DNA of 64,000 bases from Paraburkholderia fungorum (GTDB lineage Bacteria > Pseudomonadota > Gammaproteobacteria > Burkholderiales > Burkholderiaceae), in assembly GCF_003610895.1 (NCBI RefSeq), contig NZ_MCAS01000056.1:62001-126000 (forward strand), written 5' to 3'. Positions 1 through 7,398 of the stretch are shown here, piece after piece; position 1 is the stretch's first letter; each line of letters opens with the position of its first letter. The notes below the pieces were generated by a model. The model was not told where the DNA came from and ran no database searches. It saw only the letters and a program-made list of their open reading frames with translations. The translations under genes were made by a program, and so were the position numbers.

Positions 1-93
1 GGCGATGGCGGCCTTAGCACGTCGTTAGAAATGGAAGTGCGCGACGACCCGACCACTGACCGGCACCGATCACATTTTCGCAAGGGCGGTTAG
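1..93 (+). CDS. possible C-terminal end of a gene entering from the left
   Basis: The first reading frame is open from base 1 to a TAG at 91-93 and would encode about 30 residues rich in Asp, Arg and Thr. Nothing in it is recognisable. It lies just upstream of, and on the same strand as, the Tlde1-like gene, so it may be the tail of a co-transcribed gene. A short open frame at a window edge can arise by chance, so this is only a possibility. Confidence 0.25.
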   Translation, partial: GDGGLSTSLEMEVRDDPTTDRHRSHFRKGG

Positions 94-143
94 TAAATCC
101 TCTGGTAAATTATCGGCCATAAAATAGCAAATCGAGGCCGTTT

Positions 144-623
144 ATGCCTGTTGCATGCACCTTTCAGCTAAACGCCAAACCGACGTCTGTCCTGCAGTGC
201 GCAGGCATTGGCAACTTTGTTGCGTTCTCTGGCCGCGATAGCGGTAGAGATAATCCGGCCGCCGTCGAAAAGGAAATGATTGGGCCTCTGCCGCCGGGGC
301 GCTATTACATCGTTGACCGGCAATCCGGCGGCCATCTCGGCTGGCTTTACGACGTTGTCCGGAAATACGGCTATGGCACCGATCGAGATCAATGGTTTGC
401 TCTCTGGCGAGAAAAAACCGGCGATACGACAATCATTAATGGTGTCCACCGCGGCCAGTTCCGTTTGCACCCGATCGGGCCACAAGGCTTGAGCGAAGGT
501 TGCATCACGCTCACCAGCCCACATAGTTTTGCGCAGTTTGCGGCGTCCCTGAGGAAGCAGGGCGCAACGTGGCCAGTCCCAGGCAGCTCTCTTAAGGCGT
601 ACGGTTGGGTGGACGTGCAATGA
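144..623 (+). CDS. DUF2778 / Tlde1-like L,D-transpeptidase-fold protein, candidate peptidoglycan toxin
   Basis: Protein of 159 residues. The diagnostic stretch is HRGQFRLHPIGPQGLSEGC, with His109, Ser117 and Cys120 matching the catalytic His and SxGC motif of the DUF2778 family. Known members include the Salmonella type VI effector Tlde1, which attacks cell-wall tetrapeptides in the periplasm. There is no signal peptide, as expected for an effector delivered by a secretion apparatus. GAGG sits about 8 bases before the ATG. The stop overlaps the next gene in ATGA, so the two are translationally coupled. No T6SS structural gene is visible, so delivery by T6SS is inference. Family assignment is fairly sure; role as a toxin is likely but unproven. 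Confidence 0.75.
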   Translation: MPVACTFQLNAKPTSVLQCAGIGNFVAFSGRDSGRDNPAAVEKEMIGPLPPGRYYIVDRQSGGHLGWLYDVVRKYGYGTDRDQWFALWREKTGDTTIINGVHRGQFRLHPIGPQGLSEGCITLTSPHSFAQFAASLRKQGATWPVPGSSLKAYGWVDVQ

Positions 624-901
624 AAAGGCTCGCGCGCGTGGCCGTTTACGTCGTGGTAACTGTGGTTCTCGGTGATCTGTTAGCCCGTTACATCGCCGGC
701 TTGCCATATGAGATGACTCCGCTTACCGATGCGATTCAGTTTGTCTTGCGAGCTCTGGGCCTTAGACAACTGGACAATGTTGACGATATGGAAACGTTGA
801 CGCTTATTTTCATATTGCTCGCATCAATCGCATCGACTGCCGTGGTTATCTGGCTTGCGATACGTGGCGGTCGCGCGCTGTTGGCCCGTGTGGGGAAATA
901 G
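620..901 (+). CDS. small two-TM membrane protein, probable immunity partner of the Tlde1-like toxin
   Basis: Protein of 93 residues. The ATG at 620 overlaps the stop of the upstream gene (ATGA) and is preferred over an earlier in-frame start inside that gene. Two hydrophobic segments are visible, about residues 7-25 and 60-80, separated by a short acidic region that would face the periplasm if the N-terminus is cytoplasmic. Small membrane proteins overlapping a DUF2778 gene commonly act as cognate immunity proteins; here that role is inferred from position and topology only. No named domain was recognised. Confidence 0.6.
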   Translation: MKRLARVAVYVVVTVVLGDLLARYIAGLPYEMTPLTDAIQFVLRALGLRQLDNVDDMETLTLIFILLASIASTAVVIWLAIRGGRALLARVGK

Positions 902-917
902 TTTCTGGGTCGCATAG

Positions 918-1268
918 ATGATCGACTTGAGCAACCTTGACAACGAAGCCCGCGCTGAACTGCTCTGCTATCTGGTGGCAGGGCAACTTGTCGCGCGAGC
1001 GCGTACTGGCGATTGGCTGCGAACCGACCATGTGGTGGAGCTGCTGAACATCTGGCTAAGAGGCAACGGCGCTCACACCAGCTGGCTGGATCGCGTACAT
1101 CTTGGCGCCCTGTCGGAAAGGGTAGCGCTGGATTTTGCCGAGCTGCCCGAATCCGCAGATTCGAATTCGCTGGCGCAACTGTTCACTGATGGCTGGCGCA
1201 TGGACTACCGGTCGCCGATTGTGCGAACGATTCATGCAGCGTGCGAACTCAAGTTGAAAGGAGGCTAG
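918..1268 (+). CDS. hypothetical protein, helical, related to the protein at 36314
   Basis: Protein of 116 residues starting 17 bases after the membrane gene, so probably the third gene of the same unit. No known domain was recognised. By eye it aligns over its first 70 residues with the 121-residue protein encoded at 36314-36679: both have ELLC, a Gly-x-Leu-x-Ala step, DW, then WL and a second WL at matching spacing. The two are therefore likely members of one small helical family. Function unknown; its place here suggests a link with the toxin/immunity pair. Confidence 0.6.
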   Translation: MIDLSNLDNEARAELLCYLVAGQLVARARTGDWLRTDHVVELLNIWLRGNGAHTSWLDRVHLGALSERVALDFAELPESADSNSLAQLFTDGWRMDYRSPIVRTIHAACELKLKGG

Positions 1269-1331
1269 GGCGGTTTAATCTCGGTCGAACCTCAAGAGCG
1301 ACACAATCAAAAATCGCCCCCGCAAAAGACG

Positions 1332-2381
1332 ATGAGTAAACTTATAGACGATGGTCCACTGGCCCGCCGAAGGGCTCTCGCCACCGAGTTGCTGTTGAGT
1401 GGTGAAGGTATCAGCGCCGTATCCAGGAAGACCGGGCTGAGTCTTCCGACCGTAAGTAAATACAAAAAACTGTTAGAAAAAGACGGACCTGAAGCACTGG
1501 CACAGCTTCGTTTTCATGGGAGCTTTCCGCGTCTGGATGATGCTTCGCAAAGCTGGCTCGTTAGCGCGATCAAGCATTCGCCCGGCCTTCACGGCTATCC
1601 GGGGCCGACCTGGACCATAGCGCGGCTGCGTGAATTGATATTTCAACACTTCGGTGTCCAGTTTTCAGCGACGCATGTTGGCAACCTGGTTCGGGGCTAC
1701 GGCCTCGCATACCGGCTCACCTATTCAACGACGGAAACAACGCCGGCCACTACCGCTCACACGTCACAGAGCGACGTCTATGCCGAGCGCCGGAAGATTG
1801 CTGCAAAAATGTTGCTGAATGGGGAAACTGTTGAGCACGTTTCGAAAGCGCTGAACATGAGCACGCGCACCATTGCAAAATACAAATCAATGGTGGTTGC
1901 TGACGGAGTCAAGGCTCTTGACCGGCTCAGGTCATCGGGGCGCAAAGCCACTCTTGGCTCAGAGGCTCTCGGGTGGTTAGGGGCAGCATTGGAAGGCTCC
2001 CCCATGGTCCACGGCTATGAAACCGAACTCTGGAGAAACGGGGATGTTCAGAAGCTGATCAAGGAAACGTTCGGTGTTTACCACTCCAACGGGCATGTGA
2101 GAACGCTCGTCGGGAAGCTCGGGTTGACCCACAGAATGCGACCGAGGAAGGAGCGCACGGAGAAGAAGCGCCTCACGATTAATGCTGAAATGCTGGTATG
2201 GATTGCCGCGACAGTCAAACAGTCGCCTCGTCTGCAAAGCATAGACGCTGACTACTGGACGAATGCACATTTGCGCGCCGCAATTCATCGGCGAGTCGGC
2301 GTCGAATATTCCAGCGGGTATATCTGGGAAGTTGCCACCCGTGCGGGGGTGGCGGATCTGCTTGCCAAACGCCGCAGATGA
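1332..2381 (+). CDS. tandem winged helix-turn-helix protein (IS630-type DNA-binding units without a nuclease domain)
   Basis: Protein of 349 residues. It repeats one architecture: an HTH such as VSRKTGLSLPTVSKYKKLL, a DG..AL..LR linker, then a winged-helix part with WL...SP..HGY...W...L...FGV..S..HV..L...GL. Unit 1 spans about 12-128, unit 2 about 150-270, and unit 3 about 282-345 keeps only the winged-helix part. This is the layout of the DNA-binding end of IS630/Tc1-type transposases, but no DDE catalytic domain follows and there is no space for one. It is probably a DNA-binding regulator or a domesticated transposase end. It stands alone on the plus strand between the toxin unit and the NUDIX pair. 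Confidence 0.6.
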   Translation: MSKLIDDGPLARRRALATELLLSGEGISAVSRKTGLSLPTVSKYKKLLEKDGPEALAQLRFHGSFPRLDDASQSWLVSAIKHSPGLHGYPGPTWTIARLRELIFQHFGVQFSATHVGNLVRGYGLAYRLTYSTTETTPATTAHTSQSDVYAERRKIAAKMLLNGETVEHVSKALNMSTRTIAKYKSMVVADGVKALDRLRSSGRKATLGSEALGWLGAALEGSPMVHGYETELWRNGDVQKLIKETFGVYHSNGHVRTLVGKLGLTHRMRPRKERTEKKRLTINAEMLVWIAATVKQSPRLQSIDADYWTNAHLRAAIHRRVGVEYSSGYIWEVATRAGVADLLAKRRR

Positions 2382-2386
2382 TCAAT

Positions 2387-2517
2387 TCATTCTGGTCCTG
2401 GCGCCTCGTCATGTGAGGCTGTAGCGGCAGCGCGGAAGCGCTGCAATGCATCGCGAACAGCGTTCAAAGCTTCGATCGACGGCAGCACTAGCAGATCAAT
2501 CGAAGTCGTTTTGTCCG
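2387..2517 (-). other. gap with a possible short coding remnant
   Basis: Between the HTH protein and the small gene at 2530 one minus frame stays open up to a TGA at 2387-2389. It would encode a helical peptide of about 42 residues containing SIEALNAVRDALQRF. There is no convincing start codon or ribosome site, so it may be a gene fragment or chance. Nothing else is seen in this gap. Confidence 0.2.
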
Positions 2518-2529
2518 CTGATCGGCTGA

Positions 2530-2790
2530 CTATGAATGAAACAGATCATCGACGATCCGCTGTGCCGCGCTGAAACCGCCCATGAGCGCATCTGCTTCAC
2601 TTGGAAATGGCTTACCGTGGGACTCCCCAAAACGCATGGGGGAGAAAACGGCTACCGCGGCACCAGCCTTGCAAATCCTCACGATCGCAACGTACCCCGC
2701 CTCTCTCGTAGGGGGCTGCCTTTCCAATGGAAGTCTGGATTCAACGGCCACTTCGACGTCGAACCCCTGATAACGGTATGTGCGGCTCAT
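2530..2790 (-). CDS. small conserved-type hypothetical protein downstream of NUDIX hydrolase
   Basis: Protein of 86 residues beginning with an SRTYRYQGFDVEV strand and ending in a helix before DDLFHS. Its ATG overlaps the stop of the upstream NUDIX gene (bases 2787-2790), so the two form a coupled pair. No known domain was recognised. The sequence alternates short beta strands with one C-terminal helix and lacks a signal peptide or membrane segment, so it is probably a small cytoplasmic protein. Confidence 0.55.
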   Translation of the reverse strand: MSRTYRYQGFDVEVAVESRLPLERQPPTREAGYVAIVRICKAGAAVAVFSPMRFGESHGKPFPSEADALMGGFSAAQRIVDDLFHS

Positions 2791-3233
2791 GAGGGCTCAG
2801 CTCCGACTTGCTCCAATATCTGTTGCAAAGCGTCGTGTTTGACAGCGGCCATGTGTCGAAAAAGAAGCTCGACGATTTCCGTGGTCGGTATGCTTGTAGA
2901 AAGCGTCCTGATCTTGACCGGAGCGAACCATTTGCATCTGGCTATCTCATTGCTAGCTTGCGCAACCGAGTGATGCGCCACGTCGGCGAAAAATACATGG
3001 TGCAGCGTGTTAAATCCGCTGAACTGGAAAAGATACGTCAGTTCGGTTGCGACGAGTGTCGTTTCCTCCTCAAGCTCACGCAGCGCGGCTTCATGAGGCG
3101 CCTCACCTCGACGGATTCGGCCGCCCGGAAGCGCCCATCTTGACCTCAGTCTTGCAACCAAGAGGATACGGTCGTCCCGGACACATAAAACGGTTGCCCT
3201 TTCTTTCATTGGTGTCTGTCTGTTTGATCGCAA
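2787..3233 (-). CDS. NUDIX hydrolase
   Basis: Protein of 148 residues. The NUDIX box begins at Gly38: Gly, five residues, Glu44, seven residues, then Arg52-Glu53-Leu54-x-Glu56-Glu57, as required for the Mg2+-binding helix that hydrolyses nucleoside diphosphates linked to another group. The box's later Gly is Thr59 here, a mild deviation. A second Met at residue 9 could be the true start. Substrate cannot be told from sequence. It overlaps the small gene at 2530 by four bases, so the two are one transcript. Confidence 0.85.
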   Translation of the reverse strand: MRSNRQTPMKERATVLCVRDDRILLVARLRSRWALPGGRIRRGEAPHEAALRELEEETTLVATELTYLFQFSGFNTLHHVFFADVAHHSVAQASNEIARCKWFAPVKIRTLSTSIPTTEIVELLFRHMAAVKHDALQQILEQVGAEPS

Positions 3234-3369
3234 AACTCTAAATGGCCTTAGTGGTAATTTAGCTTATTGATGACGACCTTTTGACCGCGTAAGCTTTTCT
3301 CAGACCGTGCCAATGCGGAACTCGCAAGTGCGGCAACAGAAATGTCGGTGCGGGACGGGGAGTATAACG

Positions 3370-3591
3370 ATGAAAATGTCTCACAGATTAGGAAGCTCCG
3401 ATACGGCGGGGCCGGTGTGGGGGCTTATCTTTGGCATATTCATGACGACAATCGGAATAGGCCTCTGGTTCTATGCGACGTCGTCGGTACCCCACGGACG
3501 GCAAGACGAAGCGTTGGCCGTAGCTGCCTTGCTCATTGGCCTGTTTGCCGCCACATACGCAGGGCGTGAACTCCACCACAAACGGCGATAG
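3370..3591 (+). CDS. small two-TM membrane protein
   Basis: The ATG at 3370 is chosen because GGGGAG lies 8-9 bases before it; an in-frame ATG at 3307 has no such site. The 73-residue product has two hydrophobic segments, about residues 16-36 (GLIFGIFMTTIGIGLWFY) and 48-65, and a basic C-terminal end (ELHHKRR). No family was recognised. It is flanked by A+T-richer intergenic DNA on both sides, with no evident operon partner. Confidence 0.5.
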   Translation: MKMSHRLGSSDTAGPVWGLIFGIFMTTIGIGLWFYATSSVPHGRQDEALAVAALLIGLFAATYAGRELHHKRR

Positions 3592-3750
3592 ATCGCTGTC
3601 AGGATTATGGATGCTGGCGATCAAGTCGCGCGATAGTGGCGGCCAGGCAGCTTGAGGCGCTCTCCCGGCTTCATAGTGGATTTGCCAAACTACTGTGTAA
3701 ACGTGCAGTATCGCGAGTTTCGCGTAAACGCCTAGACTGATTATTCCGAT

Positions 3751-3963
3751 ATGAACGCGGAGCACACCATGGTCAGCAAGACCATCCGCCGGACGTTTTC
3801 AGGTCTGACCTTGACGTTTTCGCCAGATCCGAAAGGCAAGCAAGGGGTGGCATATACCGTTAAGGCGGCCCAGCAACGCGCCGACGAGGCTTGGATCCGC
3901 ACGACACAAGCGGAGCCCCCAGCTCTCCATTCAGTAAAGATTCACAAGCGTGATTTTCGGTAA
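3751..3963 (+). CDS. small basic hypothetical protein
   Basis: A 70-residue frame starting with MNAEHTMVSKTIRRTF; a second Met at residue 7 is an alternative start. It has a strand-rich start and a basic helix later, with no cysteine, signal peptide or membrane segment. No family was recognised. A second short frame on the same strand follows at 4023, so the two could be co-transcribed. Confidence 0.4.
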   Translation: MNAEHTMVSKTIRRTFSGLTLTFSPDPKGKQGVAYTVKAAQQRADEAWIRTTQAEPPALHSVKIHKRDFR

Positions 3964-4022
3964 CCAGAAGCAAAACCGAGCCTGTCGTCCGAATTGACTG
4001 TCATCGAAGTCGGAGACGAACT

Positions 4023-4190
4023 ATGACTGCGCCGCAAAAACTTTACGGTGTGACACTGAAGCTCCGCGCCAGGACTCCGCGCAAGCTGATTGAAGCCCCC
4101 GCCCCTGAAGCACACCTCGACCTTCTGGAAGCCGTTCGTCGAGCCGTAGCTGAGAATCGGGAAGCAGGGGAGAGACGACTCCGAGAATAA
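4023..4190 (+). CDS. very small hypothetical protein
   Basis: A 55-residue frame with GGAG seven bases before the ATG. The product (MTAPQKLYGVTLKLRAR...) is highly charged, with a C-terminal helix around LDLLEAVRRAVAENREAG. It ends just before a strong hairpin at 4209-4232 that would terminate it as well as the BrnTA transcript from the other side. The ribosome site and the terminator favour a real gene, but no homologue was recognised. Confidence 0.4.
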   Translation: MTAPQKLYGVTLKLRARTPRKLIEAPAPEAHLDLLEAVRRAVAENREAGERRLRE

Positions 4191-4208
4191 TTCGGTAGAG
4201 GAAAAGGA

Positions 4209-4232
4209 AAAAGCCCGCCGAAGCGGGCTTTC
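4209..4232 (-). terminator. intrinsic terminator between convergent small gene and brnTA
   Basis: A hairpin with arms AAAGCCCGC and GCGGGCTTT around a CGAA loop. Read leftward it is followed by CTTTTTCCTTTT, a good U-rich tail for the brnA transcript. Read rightward the tail is weaker. It lies one base past the brnA stop at 4234. Confidence 0.75.
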
Positions 4233-4233
4233 G

Positions 4234-4575
4234 TTACATCATGCCGTGCGATCTGGCGTAGTCGCGCAGGGCGTCATTCATCCGTGTCTGCCAGCCTTCA
4301 CCGGTCGAGCGGAAAGCGTCGAGCACATCGCGATCGTAGCGAACACTCGTTGCAACCTTGGTCACGTCGGCCGGCGGTCGGCCGCGGCGTTTCAGCAGTT
4401 CGGCCGCAGCACCTTCGCCGATCCGCTGCGGAAGCGTCTCACGTGCTGGTCGCATGCGCCGAATTTCTTCAGTGCTCAGCTCGCGCGCATCGGGATCTGC
4501 CGCGATGCCGCGATTGATCGCCGCGTCTTCCTCATCACTCGGCATCACGATAGTGCGCTTGCTCAACATAATCAT
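4234..4575 (-). CDS. brnA: BrnA-family antitoxin
   Basis: Protein of 113 residues downstream of and overlapping brnT by 41 bases. The C-terminal part (ATSVRYDRDVLDAFRSTG, then GWQTRMNDALRDYA) is the ribbon-helix-helix-like DNA-binding region typical of BrnA: a VxxRxDxDVxxxF strand followed by WQxRxNxxLR. The N-terminal half is charged and probably wraps the toxin. BrnA neutralises BrnT and usually represses the shared promoter. A start two codons downstream (MLSKRT) is possible. Toxin-first order with overlap is the usual brnTA layout. Confidence 0.88.
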   Translation of the reverse strand: MIMLSKRTIVMPSDEEDAAINRGIAADPDARELSTEEIRRMRPARETLPQRIGEGAAAELLKRRGRPPADVTKVATSVRYDRDVLDAFRSTGEGWQTRMNDALRDYARSHGMM

Positions 4576-4837
4576 TCACCTCCCGTTTGTTTGCCTTGCG
4601 AAGGCTGATGGCTCGTAGCGTTTCGCCACGCAATGTATAGACCAGACAGTAAACGCGATCGCTGATCAAGCCGTAAGCGATGAAGCGTGGTTCTCCGTAC
4701 GCATATCGGTCGTCAAGCGCATCGAGTGCGCTGTCCCATTCGAAGCTTTCGGCGAGCGCGAGTGAAACACCATGTTTGCTGCGATTGATCTGGTCTTTGG
4801 CCGGGTCGAATTCGATCCCATTTGATTTATTGTACAT
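4535..4837 (-). CDS. brnT: BrnT-family ribonuclease toxin
   Basis: Protein of 100 residues. It has the BrnT pattern: IEFDPAKDQINRSKHGVSL (F-D-x-x-K/Q-x-x-x-N-x-x-KHGVSF in the family), then a conserved WD, RFIAYGLI, and the C-terminal RAISLRKANKREVNDY matching the R-x-I-S-x-R-x-A-x-x-x-E-x-x-x-Y signature. BrnT folds like RelE and cleaves RNA. The gene follows an HTH gene by 22 bases and overlaps brnA. The surrounding DNA is accessory in character, as is common for such modules. Confidence 0.9.
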   Translation of the reverse strand: MYNKSNGIEFDPAKDQINRSKHGVSLALAESFEWDSALDALDDRYAYGEPRFIAYGLISDRVYCLVYTLRGETLRAISLRKANKREVNDYVEQAHYRDAE

Positions 4838-4859
4838 ACGGTAAATAGCAGATGCAAGG

Positions 4860-5222
4860 TCAGGCGACGCGCGGCGACATTTCCTGTTCGTCCGCAGCCG
4901 GTTTGGTCGATTTGGAGTCAGTCACGAGGTTGTCACCAATCAACGGGCGTAAGCGCGAGACATTTGAGGGTGGCTCGCCAACGACGCCAAGGCGCGGAGC
5001 GAGGCGACCTATGTTCATTTGACGAAGGCGTAGGTCATGTTCCATGTCGCGGAGCCTCAAAAGCTCTGGCACCCACCAGGGCACGCGCTCCCGGCCAGAC
5101 AGCCAGTCGCGCACGCTGCGCTCGGATCGGCGTAACTCACGCGCGAGATCTTTAAGGTTGCGGCCCTGCGCGTAGTACGCCATTTCGCGTGGGTTGCCAT
5201 ATCGGAGGTTCGGATATTTCAT
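4860..5222 (-). CDS. small helix-turn-helix protein upstream of brnTA
   Basis: The start is placed at the ATG at 5222 (MKYPNLRYGNPREM), giving 120 residues; the frame is open further upstream but without a ribosome site. Residues about 16-45 (GRNLKDLARELRRSERSVRDWL) form a Cro/YdaS-like HTH. The rest is basic and without a known domain. It ends 22 bases before brnT on the same strand, so it may be co-transcribed with the toxin module. Phage-type repressors have the same N-terminal style, so an origin from a mobile element is possible. Confidence 0.55.
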   Translation of the reverse strand: MKYPNLRYGNPREMAYYAQGRNLKDLARELRRSERSVRDWLSGRERVPWWVPELLRLRDMEHDLRLRQMNIGRLAPRLGVVGEPPSNVSRLRPLIGDNLVTDSKSTKPAADEQEMSPRVA

Positions 5223-5276
5223 GGTGCTTTTCTTGTAAGAGATTGAAGAAGGCACGCCCCTGAGGTGCCCACGCAT

Positions 5277-5615
5277 ACCTTACATAAAACATACAAATAC
5301 CAAGCGGAAAGAGCCGGCGTGAGCCAGCTCTCTTATTTAACTAGCCACTTAATTGTTGATAATTTATCTTATGTCAAATTAACTTAGAACAACCGCAAAC
5401 AAAACCAATACACGACGGCGTCACCGACGCCGTCCACAACTCCTCTGCGCGCTGGAGCCTTCACGTTCGGCGGCTCGATGCCGGTTATGGATCGTTATCA
5501 AGTTACCAAGACGCATGCGAGCACGCAGCCAGCGCGTCGGTCCTCAGACGCGCAGCGCCGGCCCGGCGGATAAAATGTGATGGCAACCTCGATAAGCCCG
5601 AGATTCATTTTCTGC
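5277..5615. other. A+T-rich intergenic region with a perfect hairpin
   Basis: No gene is supported in these 339 bases. The right-hand part of the HTH promoter region (about 5340-5400) is strikingly A+T-rich. At 5414-5434 there is a perfect 9-base-pair hairpin (GACGGCGTC, loop ACC, GACGCCGTC). Read leftward it is followed by TGTATTGGTTTTG, so it could end the transcript of the gene at 5616. A weaker imperfect hairpin lies at about 5310-5332. Confidence 0.5.
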
Positions 5616-6275
5616 TTATGCCCAGACACACGCGAAATTCGACCAGGTTCCTGTTTTGCTCCCGACATTTTCGTCATACCGCAACACTTTAAAGGACCAG
5701 CCGCCGTGAACGCGATATCCGAAAACCAGCGCTCGATTTCCACCTTCGTACGATTGACCCTTATTGTTAGTGCTGACTGCCGCCAAATAATCGTCTAAAT
5801 CTCCTGTGGTACTGGTGAACGACAATTTCCTCCTGTATTTAGGTGCACCGCGTTTTTCGGGGGCGTAACCTAGTTTGTGATATTCCGAAAGATCGCGCCG
5901 ATCCTGGGTTCCAATGCCATTTTCCCTGTCCCCTCCGGCGCTCCATGCAACGTGAGCCACGCCGACATCGGTGACAACAAAACGGCATCCCGAAAACTCT
6001 GAAGTCAGGAAATAATCGAAATTATTCAGCGTCTCGAAAGTTACCTTCGTCACATCGTCAATCGCCCATGACAGAAAGTAGACCGATTTTTCTTCTAACA
6101 GATAATTCTTATTAAGATCATTCGACAAACAATAATTCTGACCATCCCAATATGTCGCCATGGTCAACCCTGCTACCCAACCGTCGTCATCTTGGGCTAG
6201 AGCCAATTTATCCCAAAGTTGTACGCCAAAACGCGTTGGGCCGATATAGCTTGCAATGTTTTGCCAAAATGACAT
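5616..6275 (-). CDS. unidentified A+T-rich gene
   Basis: The start is placed at the second Met (MSFWQNIASYIG) at 6275, giving 219 residues; an ATG at 6299 is also in frame. The protein is aromatic- and Asp/Asn-rich, with many beta-type segments (VAGLTMATYWDGQNY, FVVTDVGVAHVAWSAGGD) and two tryptophan-bearing strands at the C-terminus. There is no signal peptide or membrane segment. No family was recognised. Codon use is clearly more A+T-rich than its neighbours, which suggests horizontal acquisition. It stands alone, with no evident partner. Confidence 0.5.
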   Translation of the reverse strand: MSFWQNIASYIGPTRFGVQLWDKLALAQDDDGWVAGLTMATYWDGQNYCLSNDLNKNYLLEEKSVYFLSWAIDDVTKVTFETLNNFDYFLTSEFSGCRFVVTDVGVAHVAWSAGGDRENGIGTQDRRDLSEYHKLGYAPEKRGAPKYRRKLSFTSTTGDLDDYLAAVSTNNKGQSYEGGNRALVFGYRVHGGWSFKVLRYDENVGSKTGTWSNFACVWA

Positions 6276-6570
6276 GTCATCCTCTTGATAAAATTTCAAT
6301 ACGGGTTTGCAAGGTCATCGCGACGACACTACGGGGCAAGCGTTTCCCAAACGTTTCCACGCCGAACAGCGCAAGCTGCGCGTATCAAGTAGCTGTTCAA
6401 TGGTCGTATCTGGATCGCTTCGATTGCAGGAGTTGCTTGCGAAGGGCTGCGGCCTTCGCTTTCGAGCATCCAGGCAAGAGGATCAGCTTTCGCTGCTACG
6501 CGGTCGGCTCCCGCGCTGTCGATCGCCGATTGGCGACGCGTCACTTCGGCCGATTCAGCGCAGTGACATC

Positions 6571-7176
6571 TTAAGTTTCCCGCCTCAGCGCAATAAAACT
6601 CCAGGTCACATCACCCCGGCCAAGCATATCTTCACGAGTGCTGTAATGATGTTTTTGCAAGCCGGCTTGCACACCCAGAGCGATCGTCTCGTGTGCCGAC
6701 ACATCGAACATTCGCCGCCCAGCCGGTACGGGACCGTGCCGAAGAGACATAACGATCAAGCCGCCAGCGCTCACTAATTCGGCTAGAGCGGACATCGCAG
6801 TCTGCCGCTCAATCTCGTCAAGATGCATCCAGACAGCAGTCAGGAGAATCAGGTCAAAGCGCTCTGATCTGCTTCGCATCGCGCGCAGCGTCGGCAAATG
6901 ATCATCAACCCATTCGAGATTGGGCAATGAATGAAGTCTCTCCCCTTCGTACCTTAATTCGGGCGTTGGCTCGACTGCGACAACCCGATGTCCGCGCGCA
7001 GCGAGTGCGGCAGCATCGCGGCCAGAGCCCGCTCCTATGTCGAGAATATCGGCCTGCCTCTGTGGAAAGAGATGGATTACGTCCCGATGAACAGCTTCAA
7101 ACGTAATGCTTTCGTACTGCGCAGCCAGCTCAGTTGCACGGCTGCGATACCCGGCTGTACCAGCGGGATCATTCAT
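6571..7176 (-). CDS. class I SAM-dependent methyltransferase
   Basis: Start chosen at 7176 (MNDPAGTAGYRSRA), because AGGAG lies five bases before it; this gives 201 residues. Motif I is ILDIGAGSGRDAAALAARGH, followed by the acidic VVAVEPT that binds the ribose of SAM, and motif IV-like FDLILLTAVWMHLD. The fold is that of the Methyltransf_11/25 group. The methyl acceptor is unknown. The gene stands alone, divergent from the glycosyltransferase at 7399. Confidence 0.8.
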   Translation of the reverse strand: MNDPAGTAGYRSRATELAAQYESITFEAVHRDVIHLFPQRQADILDIGAGSGRDAAALAARGHRVVAVEPTPELRYEGERLHSLPNLEWVDDHLPTLRAMRSRSERFDLILLTAVWMHLDEIERQTAMSALAELVSAGGLIVMSLRHGPVPAGRRMFDVSAHETIALGVQAGLQKHHYSTREDMLGRGDVTWSFIALRRET

Positions 7177-7398
7177 GAAGTCTCCTGGAGCGCAACGGAC
7201 AACCAACTCGACTCGCGACTCGCCTTCCGAAGGTGTCGATCAGTCTGCACGAAACGCATTCGATAACCAACGGCTCCAACGGAAATGGCGCCGCGTTTTC
7301 GGGTGCCCGGACCGGTAGCGCTCCCCTTTCAAAATGCTTGGCTAAAGTCAGCTACCTTATACTAGCGCGAAAATATCAGCATTCGTTCGGGGAAGTTA

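Noticed and set aside
2536..2973. Plus-strand ORF of 145 codons opposite the NUDIX pair
   Set aside because: The NUDIX box on the minus strand is decisive; this frame shows no family features.
6329..6544. Minus-strand 71-codon ORF between the orphan gene and the methyltransferase
   Set aside because: No ribosome site, no recognisable domain, and other frames of similar length overlap it.
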